A DNA stretch of 39,018 nt, from the NCBI GenBank assembly GCA_019114925.1, contig DXEO01000079.1, positions 1 to 39,018 on the forward strand, written 5' to 3'. The notes beneath the pieces are model-generated. The model was not told where the DNA came from. It saw only the letters and a program-made list of their open reading frames with translations, and ran no database searches. The stretch is from Candidatus Corynebacterium faecipullorum (lineage in GTDB: Bacteria; Actinomycetota; Actinomycetes; Mycobacteriales; Mycobacteriaceae). Below are positions 37,550 to 39,018 of this stretch, piece by piece. How positions within the stretch are numbered: the stretch's first letter is position 1; each line of letters opens with the position of its first letter. Made by a program: the position numbers and the translations under genes.

Positions 37550-38296
37550 GTGTCCACTTCTCAACGCCGCCGCCCCGCCTACTTGGTGATCGCGGATTCG
37601 CTTAGGAGCAAGATCGAATCCGGCGAACTGAAGCCGGGCGACCGCTTTCCCACCGAGCGGGAATTGGTTCAGGAATACAAGGTGGCGCGCATGACGGTGC
37701 GCCACGCGCTGGATATCGTCCAGATTGAGGGCCTTATTGACCGCAAGCGCGGGCGCACTGGAGGCACGTTTGTGCGTGCCACCCCGCCGACGCTGAGCCT
37801 GACGAGTGGGCGCAGTGCCCTCGACCAATTGCGCGAGCATGGCCTTGAGGTTGAGGTGCGGGTGCTGTCGTTGGTGTTTATTGAAGCACCTGGGCACCTC
37901 GCCTCTACCTTCGGGATTGAGGAGGGTGATTTCGTGTGGGAGTGCCGCACGGTGCAGGTCTCAGCGGGCTCGCCCATCATGGCCTCCACGCTTCTTATCC
38001 CGCAGGCCTTGGCGCCGAGCCTCACGGAAGAAGAAATGCAGAAACCGCTGGCCGAGCTGTTGACGGAGCTTAACCTGGCACCAGTGTTTAAGCGGGACTC
38101 CCTCGTGGCTGCGACCGCGCGCACGGAGGAGCAGAAAGCACTGGGCGTTGGGCGCAACCAGCCGGTCTTGCGCATTACACGAACCGTCAAGACGGAGGGC
38201 GGCGTCGTTGCCGCTCAGCTGGAAGAGACCCTGCGCCCCGATGCGGTCACGGTGGAGGTCGTCATCGGCGAGGATCCCACGCCCACCCTCGACTAG
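37550..38296 (+). CDS. GntR family regulator with UTRA domain (HutC subfamily)
   Basis: IESGELKPGDRFPTERELVQEYKVARMTVRHALDIVQIEGLIDRKRGRTGGTFV; GTG start. Confidence 0.92.
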   Translation: MSTSQRRRPAYLVIADSLRSKIESGELKPGDRFPTERELVQEYKVARMTVRHALDIVQIEGLIDRKRGRTGGTFVRATPPTLSLTSGRSALDQLREHGLEVEVRVLSLVFIEAPGHLASTFGIEEGDFVWECRTVQVSAGSPIMASTLLIPQALAPSLTEEEMQKPLAELLTELNLAPVFKRDSLVAATARTEEQKALGVGRNQPVLRITRTVKTEGGVVAAQLEETLRPDAVTVEVVIGEDPTPTLD

Positions 38297-38364
38297 AAAC
38301 CCCGCGAGGTTAGTCGCCATAAACTCCGTCGTGCCGGGAATGCAACGAGAAATCTTCCGCTCGG

Positions 38365-38651
38365 CGGGTTTCGTCTTTTAAGGGCTTAAGGGGCTTGCTG
38401 TTACTGTCCCTTTATCACCCTGCTGCATCCGGCTTCGTGTAGTGCGTGCTCCGAGACCGCCGTGCTCCCCGTCAACCGATCTTCCAATCGCCGGGCGTGC
38501 TGTCCTTAGGATCGCCGAGTTCTCCGTCAGTCTGGCCTCAGTAGGAGGGGTTCGCCCTTTAAGGACGTGCGAGCCTTGCTGTCACTGCCCTGAACCTGGT
38601 GGGCTTCGTCCTTTAAGGGCTAGGAGACTCCGTTACTCCTGCTGCCTCCGG
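38365..38651 (+). repeat. three degenerate copies of GGGyTTCGyCyTTTAAGG plus flanking motifs in noncoding DNA
   Basis: 38366 gggtttcgtcttttaagg, 38547 ggggttcgccctttaagg, 38601 gggcttcgtcctttaagg; related ctgctgcMtccgg near 38420 and 38639. Confidence 0.6.
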
Positions 38652-38828
38652 TGGCACACGACCCGTGGTCCGGGATCCCCGCGTACCTTGTTGTGGTTCG
38701 CAGGTGGTGTTGAACTGAAGGATCGCCGATGTGCCCGCGAACCTTCCCTCGGTTGGCGGGTGGCGGTGTTGTCGCTGGTGGTGAGCCGTTGTCCTTTCTG
38801 TTTCTGTTGTGTGTGGTGGCCGCGGGGG

Positions 38829-39018
38829 TTAGCTGCTGTCGGGTGGTGGGTCTGGTGGTTGTTGTGGCGTTGTGTCTGGGGTTGTTGCAGCTCCTTGGGC
38901 TGTGTCCTGTGTCTTTGTGGTTGCTTTCTCTGCGGTGAGTCTGGTGAGTGCTTCTTGGTATTCCGGCATTGCGGTAATTGGTGCACCCCAGGGTGGGATG
39001 AAGCTAACGCCGGTGTTG
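38829..39018 (-). CDS. C-terminal 62 aa of an unidentified protein with a P/T/Q-rich tail (5' end outside window)
   Basis: Minus frame NTGVSFIPPWGAPITAMPEYQEALTRLTAEKATTKTQDTAQGAATTPDTTPQQPPDPPPDSS*, open to the window edge. Confidence 0.5.
   Translation of the reverse strand, partial: NTGVSFIPPWGAPITAMPEYQEALTRLTAEKATTKTQDTAQGAATTPDTTPQQPPDPPPDSS

Noticed and set aside
38365-38660. Possible CRISPR array
   Set aside because: Repeats are degenerate, irregularly spaced (about 180 and 54 bp), with no uniform spacers and no cas genes.
38729-38938. 69-aa plus-strand V/L-rich ORF
   Set aside because: Low-complexity G/T-rich strand better explained by the P/T/Q-rich minus-strand frame; no membrane-protein hallmarks.

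Overview
High-GC actinobacterial chromosome segment, most likely Corynebacterium (type I FAS, DtxR-type box, candidate McbR operator). Most of the window is ordinary housekeeping or metabolic DNA: the FAS-I C-terminus, a CUT2 sugar ABC transporter, acpS, bcp, an L,D-transpeptidase, sucCD, mpg, a siderophore-interacting protein with a DtxR-type box, orn, an AGCS symporter, a CopD-CtaG fusion, an SSB-like protein, ettA, ald, a DASS transporter, glbO, mscS, metB, and tRNA-Lys/His/Arg. No CRISPR array, rRNA, prophage or intact IS was seen. The best candidate for an under-described system is at 28411-38296: a divergent FAD/NAD(P) oxidoreductase, a four-gene peptide/Ni-type ABC importer, a fused double CMD (AhpD-like) protein, an SDR and a GntR/UTRA regulator. 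Its divergent intergenic region holds a perfect TAGAC-N6-GTCTA palindrome matching the published C. glutamicum McbR motif, and metB lies next door. This suggests a sulfur-responsive uptake and oxidation pathway for an unknown organic compound. Secondary signals are a miniaturised sulfatase-fold protein lacking the catalytic Cys, an unannotated frameshifted LysR remnant, palindrome clusters upstream of sucC, a duplicated/inverted element at the sucD stop codon, a consensus DnaA box upstream of an SSB-like gene, and degenerate repeats near the right edge.
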